Assembly (NCBI GenBank): GCA_008360975.2
Contig: CM039182.1
Location: 107,932,443-107,996,442 of the forward strand
Source: Lichenostomus cassidix
Taxonomy: Eukaryota > Chordata > Aves > Passeriformes > Meliphagidae
Direction of reading: 5' to 3'
Length of the DNA: 64,000 nucleotides
The notes beneath the pieces are model-generated. The model was not told the DNA's origin, did not search any database, and saw nothing but the letters and a program-made list of their open reading frames with translations. The position numbers and the translations under genes are program-made. Shown here one piece after another: positions 13,911 through 27,000 of the stretch (position 1 is the first letter of the stretch; every line of letters starts with the position of its first letter).

Positions 13911-14271
13911 TAACGAGATGTGGCGGGAGGGAAAACTCACGGCACTCTCAATATGAGATATAAAGTAAGCTCCATTTTATTTCACCAAACGAGAGACTTA
14001 TATACTGTTACAGAAGTTTCTATTCATAGATACACACGCACACCTGCAGCTGTTCTCACACACCCAGGGATCCTCCTGCTAACTCCCTTGTTCTTTTCTC
14101 ATAACACTCCTGACTCCTAATCTTTCTCATGGCATTCTTCCCACAGAACATTCTCAGGCAAACAAAACCACTGCAGCTTGTCGGAATTTTACTGAGGCCT
14201 GGGAATACTGAAGCTTTGCTCAGCCCTGTTCAGTTAGCATGAGTTTTGCTGGAAAACTGCGTTTTCCAACA
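13911..14271 (-). mobile_element. Solo LTR, ERVK-like, with target duplication
   Basis: On the minus strand it starts TGTTGGAAAACGCAGTTTTC and runs 361 bp. It contains a TATA box (GTATATAAGTCTC) and a poly(A) signal (AATAAAATGGAGC) near its 3' end. ATGCTA(TA) on the plus strand flanks it at 13905-13912 and 14272-14279; a 6-bp duplication is the size expected for ERVK-type integrases. The minus-strand 3' end (CTCGTTA) is not a canonical CA. Confidence 0.7.
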
Positions 14272-14279
14272 ATGCTATA

Positions 14280-17200
14280 TAAGTCCATAAAACACGAAAA
14301 CAAAAACAACACAAGACCCACTTCCTACTTTATTTGGATCTAACTTCATTAATGCTGGTGAACTTGAACTGGAATAAGGCTGATTCCTCTGTTGCCTACA
14401 CTTCCTTACTGGTGTGAAACAAATAATTTTGCTAGTCTGAGAAAAAAGATCAGGTAAAATTCTTCTTTCAGTACTGCTTTAAATAGTACTAGATCTGAAC
14501 ATCTCACTTACATGTGTCCTTGTACTTTTCAGGAACCACAAAGTGAAGAACAACATCCATGTATTGACCTCAGTATCGCTCTTTTGCCTTTTTTTTTCTC
14601 ATTTTCCTTTGAGTTTGGGCAATGCAATCAAATAAAATAATTTATGCCCAGTGGAGCAATATTTCTCTATTTTCTATCTTGTTCAGCAGATTGAATTTAG
14701 TGACACTATTCAGTTATTCCAATTATACAAGTGAGGTGTGCTTTTTATTTTTCTTACTAAAATTGCTTATCAAGTAGCAAAATGGCAGACTGGGGAAAAA
14801 AAGAGCCTCTTTAAAGGCATTGATGATTTGGGGTTTTTTGGTGGTTCCTCCTTTCATCTTGCCACCTTAAAAACACCCTTGTTATTACAAAGTTATGATG
14901 GTTCCTCCTTTCACCTTGCCACCCTAAAAACACCTCTTTTATTACAAAGGTATGAGTAGATATAACCAAACTTACGAGAATTGACCTGTAATATGGAATA
15001 GGAAAGGCAGGAAAAGCTTCTTTATAGAAGATACATCCAAGTTCTGGTTTATCTTCACAACAGGCTATATTTATTTTGCAGTTCAGGGCAGAGTCAATAG
15101 AAATGTTTGTCTTTGCTGCAGAATTGTCTAAACCTCTGTAAATAATTTAATTGAGCTGTGAATATTCAGTGATTGAAAACTAATTACTTTGGCTTAATTT
15201 GAGTACTGCCTGACTGCTCTGGAGTTGCGGGTAATTTAACAATGTAGATAGTACATGAACATGGAATGCTAAACAGTGACTGAGACAGAGCTAAAAATTA
15301 AAATATAACTCCTAGAGTTTACAAGTATGCCATGGGCTGGGCTGTTTGTACCATCCAAGGGCTTTTTGCAGACAGTTTTATGCACAGTGCTTCCTGAAAC
15401 ATCTATTGGAATATTTTTGTACATCATTAAGTAATTGCTTTCCACTCCCCATAGGATTTTGCAATAATTTTGCTCATAAAGATTAATGATGTAGCACAAT
15501 GAATCGCATTCACTCATGTGAGCTTCAGCTTTCAGTTTTAATCACTGGTTAGGTATCATGCAGACATTTTCCTATGAGTTTCTTTAAACATTTCCACCAA
15601 GAGTCTCATTGTTTCTGGAAGGAATGTGTAGTCCATGCTTTTCCTGAGGAGGTATTTCAGACATGTTAAATAGCATGGTATGCAGTGCTTCCCTACTGTG
15701 TGTTGCTGATATCTGTAAAATGCAGCCACCATTGAATATTCTTCCTACATAAATTTAAGCCCTGTTTTCTGGGGTCACAACAAATCAACACTGTTATTCT
15801 TCTTATATATGTTTGTATGCTTCTAGTTCTCAACTGACTTGTAATACTCTCCTAATATGAATGTCTACTGTTAAATTATATAGAGAATTAATATTTAGCT
15901 GCCCATAAATTAGTAAACTTCCAAAGAAGGCTGCATTTTAAATTACATTATTATTTCCTCAGAATTGATTAGGCAAAGTTCAGGGAGTGTGTGGAGAGAA
16001 TTATATTATTTTTTAAAAATGTGTACTATGTACTTTCCAGTGGAAAGCAAGGGAAATGAGACTAATGGAAAAATGGAAGCACATGAATAAAGATGATATA
16101 GTATGCTTATACTGTTAATCTATTATTCTGGAAACCAGTCATCAACAGTGATGTGGTCAATATTTTACTAGCACTTTTCTAAAGTGAATAAGTAAGAATT
16201 CCCATTATTATATCAGTTTGTTATCTAACTTTCTGTTCTATGTTCACAGGTCTCAGGGAAGATGTGTAAGAATTGTCAGGTGAATGGTTTTAAGAGATAT
16301 CTATGTTTCATCACAATGAACTAAAAGAATTTCAAGGTTCTTCTCTCCTGAGTAAGGTACTGGGATGGTAGAAATATTTGTTTATTTTGGTTTTCTTTTC
16401 CTAATTATTTGACATGAGTAAAATTAGAACTTTAACAAGTTCTCATCTTCAGCAAATTAGCTAAGGACATGAGGGGAAGCATCCTGCAGTTCAGACAGAC
16501 CTTCGAAGGCAACATGTATAAAATATATTAGATCACTGCATAGACCTTGCAAAATAAAATATGTGGACATAGCCTGGGCAATTCCTGAACACAAAGAGAG
16601 GCAGTCTGTGTGCTTTTAAGATGAGGGTTCTCCTTACTGGGTATCAAATGACGTCTGGGATGGATTTTCTGCAAAGCTGAACAGAGTTTAGTGCTGCTCT
16701 TCATGTTAACAGGGTTAGTTCTTGGAAATGACTGTGATAATCATTATAACCTGATGGGAAAATAGTCATCCAGGCTACAGCTGCAGCAGGAGATGTTTCA
16801 CCATTTAAAAAATAATAAACTAAAATCCAAGCCAAACCCAAAGCAACTCTGCACAAGATCATGATTGGCTGAGGTGTTTTGGTATTTTTTTCTTAAGGAT
16901 CTAACCTGCATGTACAGACAGCTTGAAACCTGTCATACTGTTACACAACAGTCAGCACACTGGACGGGAGAAAATACAATAGGTACAATAGACAATGGAA
17001 GAGACAGGTATGCAAAAATTGTCCTCCATGGAGTTTGTGCAGCCTATGCTTTCCAACAAAGCTTTTTAGACTAGAACTAGTCTGTGTATAGCAAAATAAG
17101 GATAGAGCATTCAGTTCAGCCACAGGGCAGAGGAGAGAATAATTCATACCTTGAACAGTGCCCTGAGGATTAGTGTGTACCTCCCAAGAAATGGTGATAT

Positions 17201-17294
17201 TTCACTAACTTATTCCATTAACAGGATGTAAACTGGATCTGGATTAAGGATCTGATCACTAATTTTGTGATTTTGTTTTTACTGCTCTATCCTA
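14280..17294. other. Intergenic, no gene recognised
   Basis: AT-rich DNA with the 57-bp duplication as the only structured element seen. Short open frames on both strands have no recognisable family. Confidence 0.6.
14843..14956 (+). repeat. 57-bp tandem duplication, in frame
   Basis: Units 14843-14899 and 14900-14956 match at about 50 of 57 positions. The period is a multiple of three, and a 73-codon open frame (14738-14959) reads through both copies as GSSFHLATLKTPLLLQ twice. Nothing else suggests the frame is translated. Confidence 0.9.
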
Positions 17295-17744
17295 TTGTTC
17301 TGCTTTTGTCCAAGGAAAGGGTTAATTTTTTTGCAGCAGCCATGAAAGGGTGGAGCTGGAGCCATGTGGGAGTGACCAGGACCCTAGTATTATTCAACAG
17401 AATCTTATGTCATTATTAGGGGTGGGAGGGGGAGTCTCTCTCTCTTCTGGGAAGAAGGGTGTTCCAAGAACGTGGAAAAGTGTTGTGGCTAGAGGGTCTG
17501 TCTGCCATTGTTTTCCATTGTCCAAAGCTTGATGAGCATGGTGAAATATAAATCGCCCTCTCTTTGTACACTTTTGTTGTTACTGTTCGTTTTCACATTT
17601 CATTGCTGTTTTCAGTAAATTGTTCTTATCTCAGGCTGTGATGTTTGCCTTTTGTGCTTCCAGCTGGAGGGGGAAGGGAAGTTAATGCTGGCACAATTTC
17701 AGTGGAAGCAATAAATTGGGTAATACCATTCCTAAACCACAACA
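17295..17744 (+). mobile_element. Solo LTR, avian ERVL-related
   Basis: Begins near TGTTCTGCTTTTGTCCAAGG and ends CCTAAACCACAACA. It holds GGGTTAATTTTTTTGCAGCA early, an AT-rich TATA-like stretch (AAATATAAATCGCCC) and the pre-terminal TAAATTGTTCTTATCTCAG block shared by this LTR group. The limits are approximate and no clear target duplication was found. It resembles the 8621-9206 family only at its 3' end. Confidence 0.6.
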
Positions 17745-20700
17745 TTTATCAACCTTTCCAATATGTCACAATACATGGTACAAAAAAATCAAGCCCCCTG
17801 AGTCTTCAAAAATAAGCATCTATTCACTGAAAAAGTTCTCAGCATTCCAGAGGATGTGAATAGCATCTTTTTCTGGTTCTTACCTCTTTCCTTCACCCAC
17901 AAAATTCTCTGTGATGGTGCTTATAAGAAAAGCCTCTGGTACAAGGGGATATGAACCTTTCTAGGGTATGCTTGCAAATGCTTTAATCACATAGTGCTGT
18001 AGTTTTCAACAAACAATTTATACATCCTGTTTTCCCTCCTAGGATTGTCTTCAACACTGAGGAGATTTTTCAGAAGTTATGTATATCCAGGGGCTGGGGC
18101 CTCCAAACTCTCTAAATGCCACAAAATGCAATTCCTTGACTCCTGACTATAAAACTATCTAATGGTCCAAATGTTTTTTCCTAAAAGCATTTGGCAACCC
18201 TTGAGGTATAGAGACAAGATTAAATGCTTTTTTGTACTGTGAGACTGCATAGAAATACAATAACTTTCCTAAGTCTGTCAATAAAATGAACATTCTCTGT
18301 GTTTGCTTTTTAAATCTATAAATGCTCTTACAAGGAAAGCCATTAAAGAAGTACTCCAGAAATTCTACTTTTCTGGGAAGTTTTTTTTCAAGTAACCCAT
18401 AAGTTTAATCCAGATGAGATGCTGTCAGACAGCTTTAAAATTCTATTGAAAAGTAGGACATGGCCAAAGGTTTTGTTCTCCTGTGTTTGAGAAGGTGTAA
18501 GGAGGGGGCTAGCAAAAAAAAAATCACATATTTCAAATTCTTTTTGAGACAAGACATTATTATTTTCTAGTGCTGTTATTGTTGTTGTTTAACTTCACCA
18601 GAAGCAGTGGGAGAGGAGCTGCAAAACAAAGAAGTACAGAGAATCCTATGCATTCTCTGTCAGGTGGATAACTGATGGATGAATGTGTGATACATCTCTT
18701 CAGTTATACAGCAGAAAGCAGAGGTTTTGAGTGACTGATCAGATTTCTATATTCCCAATGAGCTAAAAGCTGAAAAAGTAGGATTATCTTTCACTGTGAT
18801 TTACTTTGCTATATGGAGAGCAAAGAGATCAAGTAAAGTCTTAGAAATAAATGGGAGCACCACAGTGGATTTGCAGCAGTTGAAACACTTGTCACCATCA
18901 AAACAGGTTCAATGACTCACCACAGCTTGAGTCCATGTGCTGACTCTAGTCAGTAAACGAAGTGCAGAAGGCTTCAGACTTCCTGAAGATTAGCACTTGT
19001 TTCCACCCAGCACCTTGTTCTCTAATTAAGCCAATCTTCTTAAATTTAATGTTAGTAATGGTATATTTTCAAATGGAACAGATGGAGAGAAGTCTAGGCA
19101 GTCATTTTTTTAATAGGAGTGGAAACTGTGAAAGTGAATGTAGCACAGGTCTGATTCCGTGTTAATAGCATGTGATAAAAGGGAGAAGTATCCTGAAATG
19201 TGAGACTAACACTTTTCTTGAAATCACAGAAAAATTAGGTTGGAAGGGACCTTCAGTCAAAGCAGGGGCAACTTTTAACTTACATCAGGCTGCTCACTCC
19301 AAACGTAATTCAAAGTATGTCCTGGCAAGACAGTGAAGAGCAGCCACATATGGATTTTTTTTTTTTGTTTCTCCCATAATCCTGAGGAATCAGTCCATTG
19401 TGTTCAGGAGCTTCTTGAGGGTTTTGATCAACTGGTGCTTTAAAATACAGGAGTAAAATGCAGGACAGGGCTCCAAACTGTTTCATGCTGTGTTTCTGCT
19501 CTCACTCTTCCCTGGGTCTTCTTTCCTTGATGTTTCTGCATAGCACAGGGTAGGTCACAAGAAAAGGTAACAGTACTCACAAGGGAAACTACAGGTATCT
19601 GAAGTTGACCCAAGCTCTTCTGTTCTCTGTGAAGAGAGAGACTTTTGCAGAGCACCAGAGATGAAATCCTGCTCTGAATTGTCCTCTGGAACTCTCTGTC
19701 TCTATTGAGCAGAAGACTAATTTCCAAATCTAGGCCACTATCAAAAGTGTGAATGCCTCCCAGAGTACAAGCTGGCATCAAATCAGAATCCCAAAGGCCC
19801 AAGTGGACTTACCATCCAGGAGATCACATATCCATAGCCAACTTTTTGCATGTTGTCATTGTCTGTTTGCTTGAGTCTTTTCTGGATAATTCAAAGATTA
19901 ATCAGGTATTTATAAGCAATCTGACCTAGTACTGTAACTATACTGTGACTATAAAGTCCCTTCATACACAGTGAGTTTTTAACTTGAATTCAGCGAAAGG
20001 AGTTATTTTTCTCCTGGAAAATCATCCTTTCTTCATTGTTTTTTTTCTGATATGTCTAATTGTTGAAATATCCCTGTTAAAATGCTTCCCTGCTCTATTC
20101 ACTTTTCAGCATCTTAGTAAGTGGGAAGTGGAAATATTCAAGCAACAAATCTTTCATATTTGTATTTTTCTTGCCCTAGGAAGGCATTCTCTTAGTCAAT
20201 TATGAAAAGGTATTGAAGTTCCTAATATGACTTGGTTCTTGTACAAATTTTTCCCTCATGTAAAAAGTGATGTCCAAACCAGCTGCATAGTGAGAGTTTC
20301 ACGTCTAGGGGGAACAAAAAAGATTGCTTTGGAAAGCCTGAGAAATTATGTTGTGACTATCTCTGTGTTTTTGTGGCCTCTCTGAAAGGAGGTTCCCAAA
20401 GAAATCATTATTTGATGGGATAATATCAGGAAACTTATTTACTTTTACTCCCTCAGCCCTTCTTACACTTCATTTGTCTTGGATGCCTCCTCGCTCCCTC
20501 CCTCCCTCCGCCACACACACACATCATGAAGAAACAGTAACTCCTTTCACTTCAAGTTGTATTTTCCTCATTACTCTTAGACATTTTCATGATGACTCAG
20601 CTCTTCCCAGGACCTAGACTGACTCACTGAGATGCAGATGAACTCTTTCCTAATCACATTGCTTCTGGACTGTTGGTTTGGGAAGCATGTAAGAAGCCTG

Positions 20701-22990
20701 TTTTATTTAGTCCTCCACCTTCACAGGCATACAAAGTCTTGTTTGCCACAATCATATTTGCAGTGTAAATCTGTGTATAAGTTTAAATTCCATTCTTTTT
20801 TTTGTTCCCTGCAATGTTACCTTCACTTTTTAGTTATCAGTAAATCTATAAAGAATTTTGAATAAAGTTCTTCTTTCAGTTTGAATAGTAAAATGATCAC
20901 TTGTCAGAAGTGATGGTCATTTACCTCAGGTAGAAATAGGCAATGGATAAAGCTGGGAATTATCCTCACTGTCTTACACATTTGATCTACTCTTCCCACT
21001 CTGGCAGCAACAGTAGAGTAGCAGTTGAGTGAGTAACCACTTTGTTTCTTTCCAGTGCACAAATGAGGTTTTGCTTCACAGCTTCAAACACAACACTTTC
21101 ACATAATATTGATTACTCCTCCACTAGGATTAGGGTTGAGGTCATGCAATTTCACAAAGAAAAGGTGCTTAAATATGGCATCTTTTGACTTGTATCTAAT
21201 GGATTTGGGTGAGAGAAATGTCCCTGAAAGGTACTTGAGACAGGCAAAAAGGCAAAGAAAATGTATTCAGCTTGCTCTAGAGCTTGCTGATAGTGGGCAA
21301 TCTGTAGACATCAAAGGGTCTCTGCCTACAAGTTCAGTAATGAGGTTCCTGCTAACAGAGGAAGAGAATTCAAACTTCTTTATATCTCAGGGGGATACTT
21401 TCCCACTTAATGGCAAGAAACTATTCTTATTTATGAAAAATACACTCAAGTATTATATCCTAGCACATAGAACTGAGCTGGGGCAGAAGTTTTTTTTTTC
21501 TTAGCTTTTTTAATTAACTTTATATGTGATGAGATTGTATTTTACATTCTCTTCGTGCACTGTATTTTATTCACAGTTCCCCAGAGTTTTTGTCAATGCT
21601 TGAACATATTCCAGCAGATGGATCAGCAGGAAGAATTGAGATTTTCTCTAGTTTTACACTGGTAGGTTTGCCAGACTCTGGTCAGTCTAGACTACCTTGC
21701 AAGTCCACTTCAGTTGATAGCTCTTGGTTGGTCAAATTCTATCTTGAACAGTAATTCAAGTTTTCAGATTATAACACTGAATCAGATTGCTATGATCATT
21801 GTCTAGCAATCATCCACAAACATATGTCAAGAAATAATTTATTACAAAACCTAATTTTCCTTATCACTGCTTTAGGATTAGAACTAATTTCAAACTCTGA
21901 TATATAACTGTTACCAAAAGATATTATAGGATAATATCTGTCATTTATAGTCATAATTATGCAACAGTAAATGCAATAATACTGCTTGATTAGTCCAAAC
22001 TATGTGAAGTAAATTAAAAATGCTTATTAACACACAGTGTAGTTTAAGGTAAAATCACCTAAGGGATCTGAAAGTATAAACCTTTCTTCTTAATATTAAC
22101 TCATTTAATAGCATAAAATGCTAAAACCTTGTTTCTGAACATCAGGAAAATTCAGAAACAAGGGATGTTATTTATAGTGTTCTTCAGTGCAGCTATTTCT
22201 GCTCTCAGTTATTTTCTTCTTTTCTCATTTGCCAGTCTGCCATTAATCTGTAAAGCTCTGCTCTATATAATCGTTTTCTCCCTTTCAAGACATAGATACA
22301 ATCAATTGTTTAGGTTCTGCTTACAACTCCAGGGGAAAGAAATTTGATACTTTATCCTTCTGAGTGCCATAAATAAATAGCATCAGATTGTGAAAAAGAG
22401 AGTACCAATACTTTGAGGCATAGGAAAAAAATGAGAAAACACTTTCATTTTTACTGTGTTCCCTAGTCTTTCATTTTAACCTGATTATGCCTGGAATTGT
22501 TATGGGAAGCTAAACATCTGACTATGTTTATTTCTCATCATATGTCTCTCTAAAAGCCTGCAAACATTAACAGTGCTGTGAAGCATTGCAGCAATTCTGA
22601 AACAGGATTTTCTTTTTCTACTTTCATACATATTCCAAAGGATTTTGCAAGGTCCTAAAACAAGCTGGTTTAGGAGATGCCTGCAAACACCTTTGTCTCA
22701 TTTTTCCATAACAGTCCAACACAGCTGGTGAAGGAATGAAGCATGCCATTAACAGTATCATATTTTCCATTCACATACTTTCTGACAATTGTAGGGATTA
22801 ACATTTTTGAGGGATTTTTTTAGGCTTTTTTTATAATATTTCTTACCAAAAAGAATGGGAAGAAGTCATAATCAGTTTTATTTAGACAGCATCTCTTTTC
22901 AAATGTAAAAACACACAAGCAATTTTTCAAATCAATTATTTATCAAGTGTGTTTCGGTGGGTTTGTATGTTTTGCAAGTAAAAATACTTA
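17745..22990. other. Intergenic with one short CR1 scrap
   Basis: Mostly unique-looking AT-rich DNA with a CT/CA-rich simple stretch at 20491-20523. The longest frames (19440-19802 minus, 21109-21504 plus) show no domain or splice context and are probably chance. Confidence 0.55.
19221..19300 (-). mobile_element. CR1 LINE 3'-end scrap
   Basis: AATCACAGAAAAATTAGGTT followed by GGAAGGGACC and GCAGGGGCAAC is the reverse complement of the CR1 3' end. Only about 80 bp are recognisable, so this is an old or heavily truncated copy. Confidence 0.7.
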
Positions 22991-23260
22991 CAGAATCACA
23001 GAACCATTAAGGTTGGAAACAAGCTCCAAGATCACTGAGTCCAGCCTTTGAACCCACTTCGTCAACTAGATCATGGCACTAAGTGCCACATGCAGTCATT
23101 TCCTGAGCTGTTCCAGAGAGGATGATTACATGACCTCCCTGGACAGTCTGTTCCAATGAACAATCCTGACCACCCTTTCAATAAGAAATTCTTCCTGATG
23201 TCCAGCCCAAACCCACCCTGGCACAGCCTGGGGCTATGTCCTCTTGTCCTGTATATACAG
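22991..23260 (-). mobile_element. CR1 LINE, 5'-truncated
   Basis: Starts AGAATCACAGAACCATTAAG and continues through ATGGCACTAAGTGCCACATG, AAATTCTTCCTGATGTCCAG and CCTCTTGTCCTGT, all in the order of an inverted CR1 3' UTR and ORF2 end. About 270 bp. Confidence 0.9.
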
Positions 23261-23745
23261 TGCAGTCTACCCTTTATCAAGGCCTATTGGAAATCTTTTT
23301 ACAGGACCAGTATGACTGTGACAAGATTATTCAAATGATGTTTGATAGCCATGTAGGTTTTCTTTAAATCTAAGTTTTGGAGGTATAACTGAAGACCCCA
23401 GAGAGACTCTTACTGTGAAATTTGGTCACAAGAAGATGTAGAGTGGTCATTATATGTCCATAAGTCAAAAATATAGTATGACAGTTTTTGAGAGGAATTT
23501 TCACCTTTTCTTCAGAGATGTTTTCAAATGTCATATTTTTGCTGTATTTACAGGTGTCTCTTTGGTAAATCTAAGGTATCTCAGAAGAGGTAATAAAGTT
23601 CGGATATTTCTATACTTTTGTAGCTTCTAGTCTATAGGGTTGTCAAATTAGCTTATTAATAACAAAGACAAATCTGCAGTATCAATATTATCAGTTCCAC
23701 CTTGTTCGCATTAGATTGCTGAATACATGTTTGCTTAAACAAATT

Positions 23746-24060
23746 TCATGATCACTGAATGGTTAAGTTGGAAGGGATCTCTGAAGGCCATCTGTTCCAA
23801 ATCATGTTCAAAGCTGGTCAGATCAGTTCAGGTTGCTCAGTGATGTCCAGTTGCATCTTAAGCATCTCTAAGATTCCCAGCTTCTCTGGACATTCTCGTG
23901 TTTGACCACACTCAAAAGATGGTTTGTTGGTTGGGGTTTTTTTTTTGTAAATTTAATACAGCAATAATAATAAAATAATCAGAATTTACTGTTTTCTAGT
24001 TTGTGCCCATTGCATCTTGTTTTCTCATTGTGCACCTCCAATAAAAGTCTGGAAACCTCT
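23746..24060 (-). mobile_element. CR1 LINE, 5'-truncated, with internal AT insertion
   Basis: Inverted CR1 3' end: ATGGTTAAGTTGGAAGGGAT, then CAGGTTGCTCAGTGATGTCC, then TGTGCCCATTGCATCTTG and AAAGTCTGG. An AT-rich stretch around 23950-23985 interrupts the match. Confidence 0.8.
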
Positions 24061-27000
24061 TGTCTGTATGCTCTGATTAGGTAACTATAATGTCTTCCTT
24101 TAGAACTGCATGAAGAAAGGCATTCATGAAAATGTACAGTAACAATTAAATGTACTGTTCATTGTTGATCAATTTTTAAATTAATTGACCATCCCTGAAA
24201 ACAATAATGTGTAGGCAAAAAATATAGAGGCTGTGTAAGTTCCGAGTATTTCTTTAGCTGATTCATTCCCTCTATTTTGTGAAAAATAAATTTTAAAAAA
24301 GTAAGAAATCAGCTGGAATTCATAAAACTTCCAAGGCTTTATGAAATCTAAAGTCATTAGATAATTTATTCCTAGGAAATAATTTAGCCACTTTGGCTTA
24401 TAATGGAGCTTGAAGTGGGGAAAACAGTACCCTCCTAACAAAACTCCAACAGATTGGTTCCTAATTACAATGTTATACATTCCAGAGTCATGTAGTCTTT
24501 TGGGTTTTGTCTGTATTCTTCTCTGAGAAGTGACATCCATATAAAACAGCTGCAGCTCCAAAAGGACTTTAAGTGGTAAATTGATTTGATTGATTCAAAT
24601 TTGATTACATACTGGAAACACATTTAGTTCAAGTTAAGCACATTAGCACACATCAGCTGGAATAAAATTCCAATTGCTTCTTTGTTATTCATTAATGGAA
24701 CTTAATGACTCCAACAAAACATTAATGAAGAAAAAATATTGGCTTGCATAATTCATTTGGAAAAATTAATTAATTGTTGTATTAGGAACAGCCTACTCCA
24801 TGGAGTAATTACTGAAGCTTTGGTGGGGAATGCTTCATGATATTTATTTTGCAAGCTGTTGTTTACTCCTTTCATTTCACATCGATTTCATTATGCAGAT
24901 AGTATAGTTTTCTTGCAGAAGGAAATTAAGCACACTTTGTAAAGATACTCATAACTAAATATTTGCAATTGATAGGGTGACTGCAGTTTTACACTCAAGC
25001 TGTTAACATGATGTTTACTACATCCAGCATCTACTGGAAAGATGAGAAATTTGTCAAGAGATAATACATCTAGGAAAGATAGGAAAGACCTTTGATAGAG
25101 CCATTTCACCAGATCCAGTGTACAACAGAAACAGTCACTTCTGCTCAGCTGAAATTTTCTAACAAGTAGAAAATAACTTCTGGGGACATATTTTCTTCTT
25201 GCTGAGGTTCATTAATAAATATATGAGAATTTCCCATAAATCCTTAATATTAACACAATGAAGGCATTATCTAGAAACTTTTTTCTTGCTTTTGTTTTCT
25301 TATCTATTGAGAGCTACAGACAGTTTTATTTCAATGGAAATAATGGACAAAAGTCCCCGCAATAGTCAGGTAGTAAGAGCTGCCAACTCCCTGTCGCTTA
25401 CTTGAGTTTTAATCTTATGGAATTGTTGGGTTTGATGGCAGACCAAATCCATTCCAGGCATTTACAGGTGACACATTGCAGTGCTTTTCTTTTCTTTTTT
25501 TTTTTTTTTTTGGCTTCTAGCATGCAGAATTAGAGACCAATGAAGGTCTTGGTCTGCTACTTACTCAGATGAGGTTTTGGTCACAGTATTCTGCAGCTTT
25601 GCACATTTTTTTCCATAGCATGGCAATCAGATCACCATGGAAAGAAAGGAAAGGGGAAGGCAGGTGTGTCAATTGTTATGAAATAATGGCCTGTCCTAAA
25701 CCTAAGAAGAGTGAAGTGTTGTGAAGTTCCTGCATACATCCATGCACCCATGGATGGTTCCAGTATTCATCCCAACCACTGTGACCTGCAAGCGAAATAC
25801 CCAGTTTGGGGACCAAAAATACAAGCTAGACCAAGTCAACAAAAATGCTGCACAGATTTCGTCTACTTAGGCATGGGGCTCCTTGTACTTTATGTTTCTG
25901 GGGGAGCAGTTTCAGCAGAAGGAAAGCATGAGACAAGGAATCATCCAGGAGGACACTTGGATGGAATGACATGGATTGAATTGATGAGTGCATTCCTGTT
26001 CCCCAGGTGAGCATTCTCTACTATTTCTTCATACAATTAGAGTTTTAGAGAAGGTAGGCACTTATGCACGGAGGGTAAGTGCTCATGTTGGGATCCAGGC
26101 CCTGTTCTGTAAATAAGACAATAAAAGTTCATTGTAATTTCTACTTTCAAAGGAGTTTTCTTTCTTTGCTGGAGCTAATCCTCAGTTGATAAAATTAATT
26201 TTAATTGAAACATGACATGAAAGTGGTTTTAGGTGAAGTAGCAGGTGGTATCATTCAGTAGTCTTGTTGACAAGCAAAACAAAAATTTACCCAGACAGAT
26301 ACAGTTCACTGGAGCCAAGTGTAACTTACCTGATAATCGAGAGCAGAGAAGAAAAATAATTGCAAAATACCAACAGCTCTTTTAAATGTTTTCCCAAGGG
26401 CAGTAGGATTTTTGGGTTTGTTTGTTTTGCTTTTTTCCCTTCCTTGGAAAAGAAATATTCTTCTATTGGCGTTTGGGGAAAGGGAAGTATGTGAGTGAAA
26501 ATATTACACACTTCTAACAAGAATCCCAGAAGAGCCAGTTCACTGAGCACTTGGAAGGCTCTGCAGGTTCTAGATGTAAAGTGAAAACATATGTCATCAT
26601 ATTTATAAAACTGTACAATAAAGCAGAGTTTTAGTTCTTAGCTGTGTTCTCATTTCTGCTCAGAAATTTGGTGGGTTTAATGAACAGTGCTTGGCTATTT
26701 AATTATTGCTTTAGTAGAAAAGCAAAAGCTGTTTGTGTGTATGTCTTTAGGCACTTTGATCACAGCCCATGCTCCATGGTTTGGATTTTCTTTTTTTCCA
26801 TTCTAGAAGTTAATTTTAGCAACTTTTGCTGCCTAACCAGGAAAGAAACTGCCTGACCACAGGAGATATGGTCCAAAGCTTACTGTAATTTATGTGATCT
26901 TCTGCCTGCATTTAGTAGGATTTGCATTAAATTTTGTACTTAGAAATATGCATGGAACATGGTAGGATACAAAACCGATGGTGGGAATGTGGTAGTTTAG

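Noticed and set aside
21109..21504. 131-codon plus-strand open frame
   Set aside because: No domain, no exon-like boundaries, and it ends in a poly-T-derived run of phenylalanine.
25711..26010. 99-codon frame ending just before CCCCAG|GTGAGC, a donor-like site
   Set aside because: One good donor match is expected by chance in 64 kb; no acceptor-linked partner exon and no protein family were recognised.
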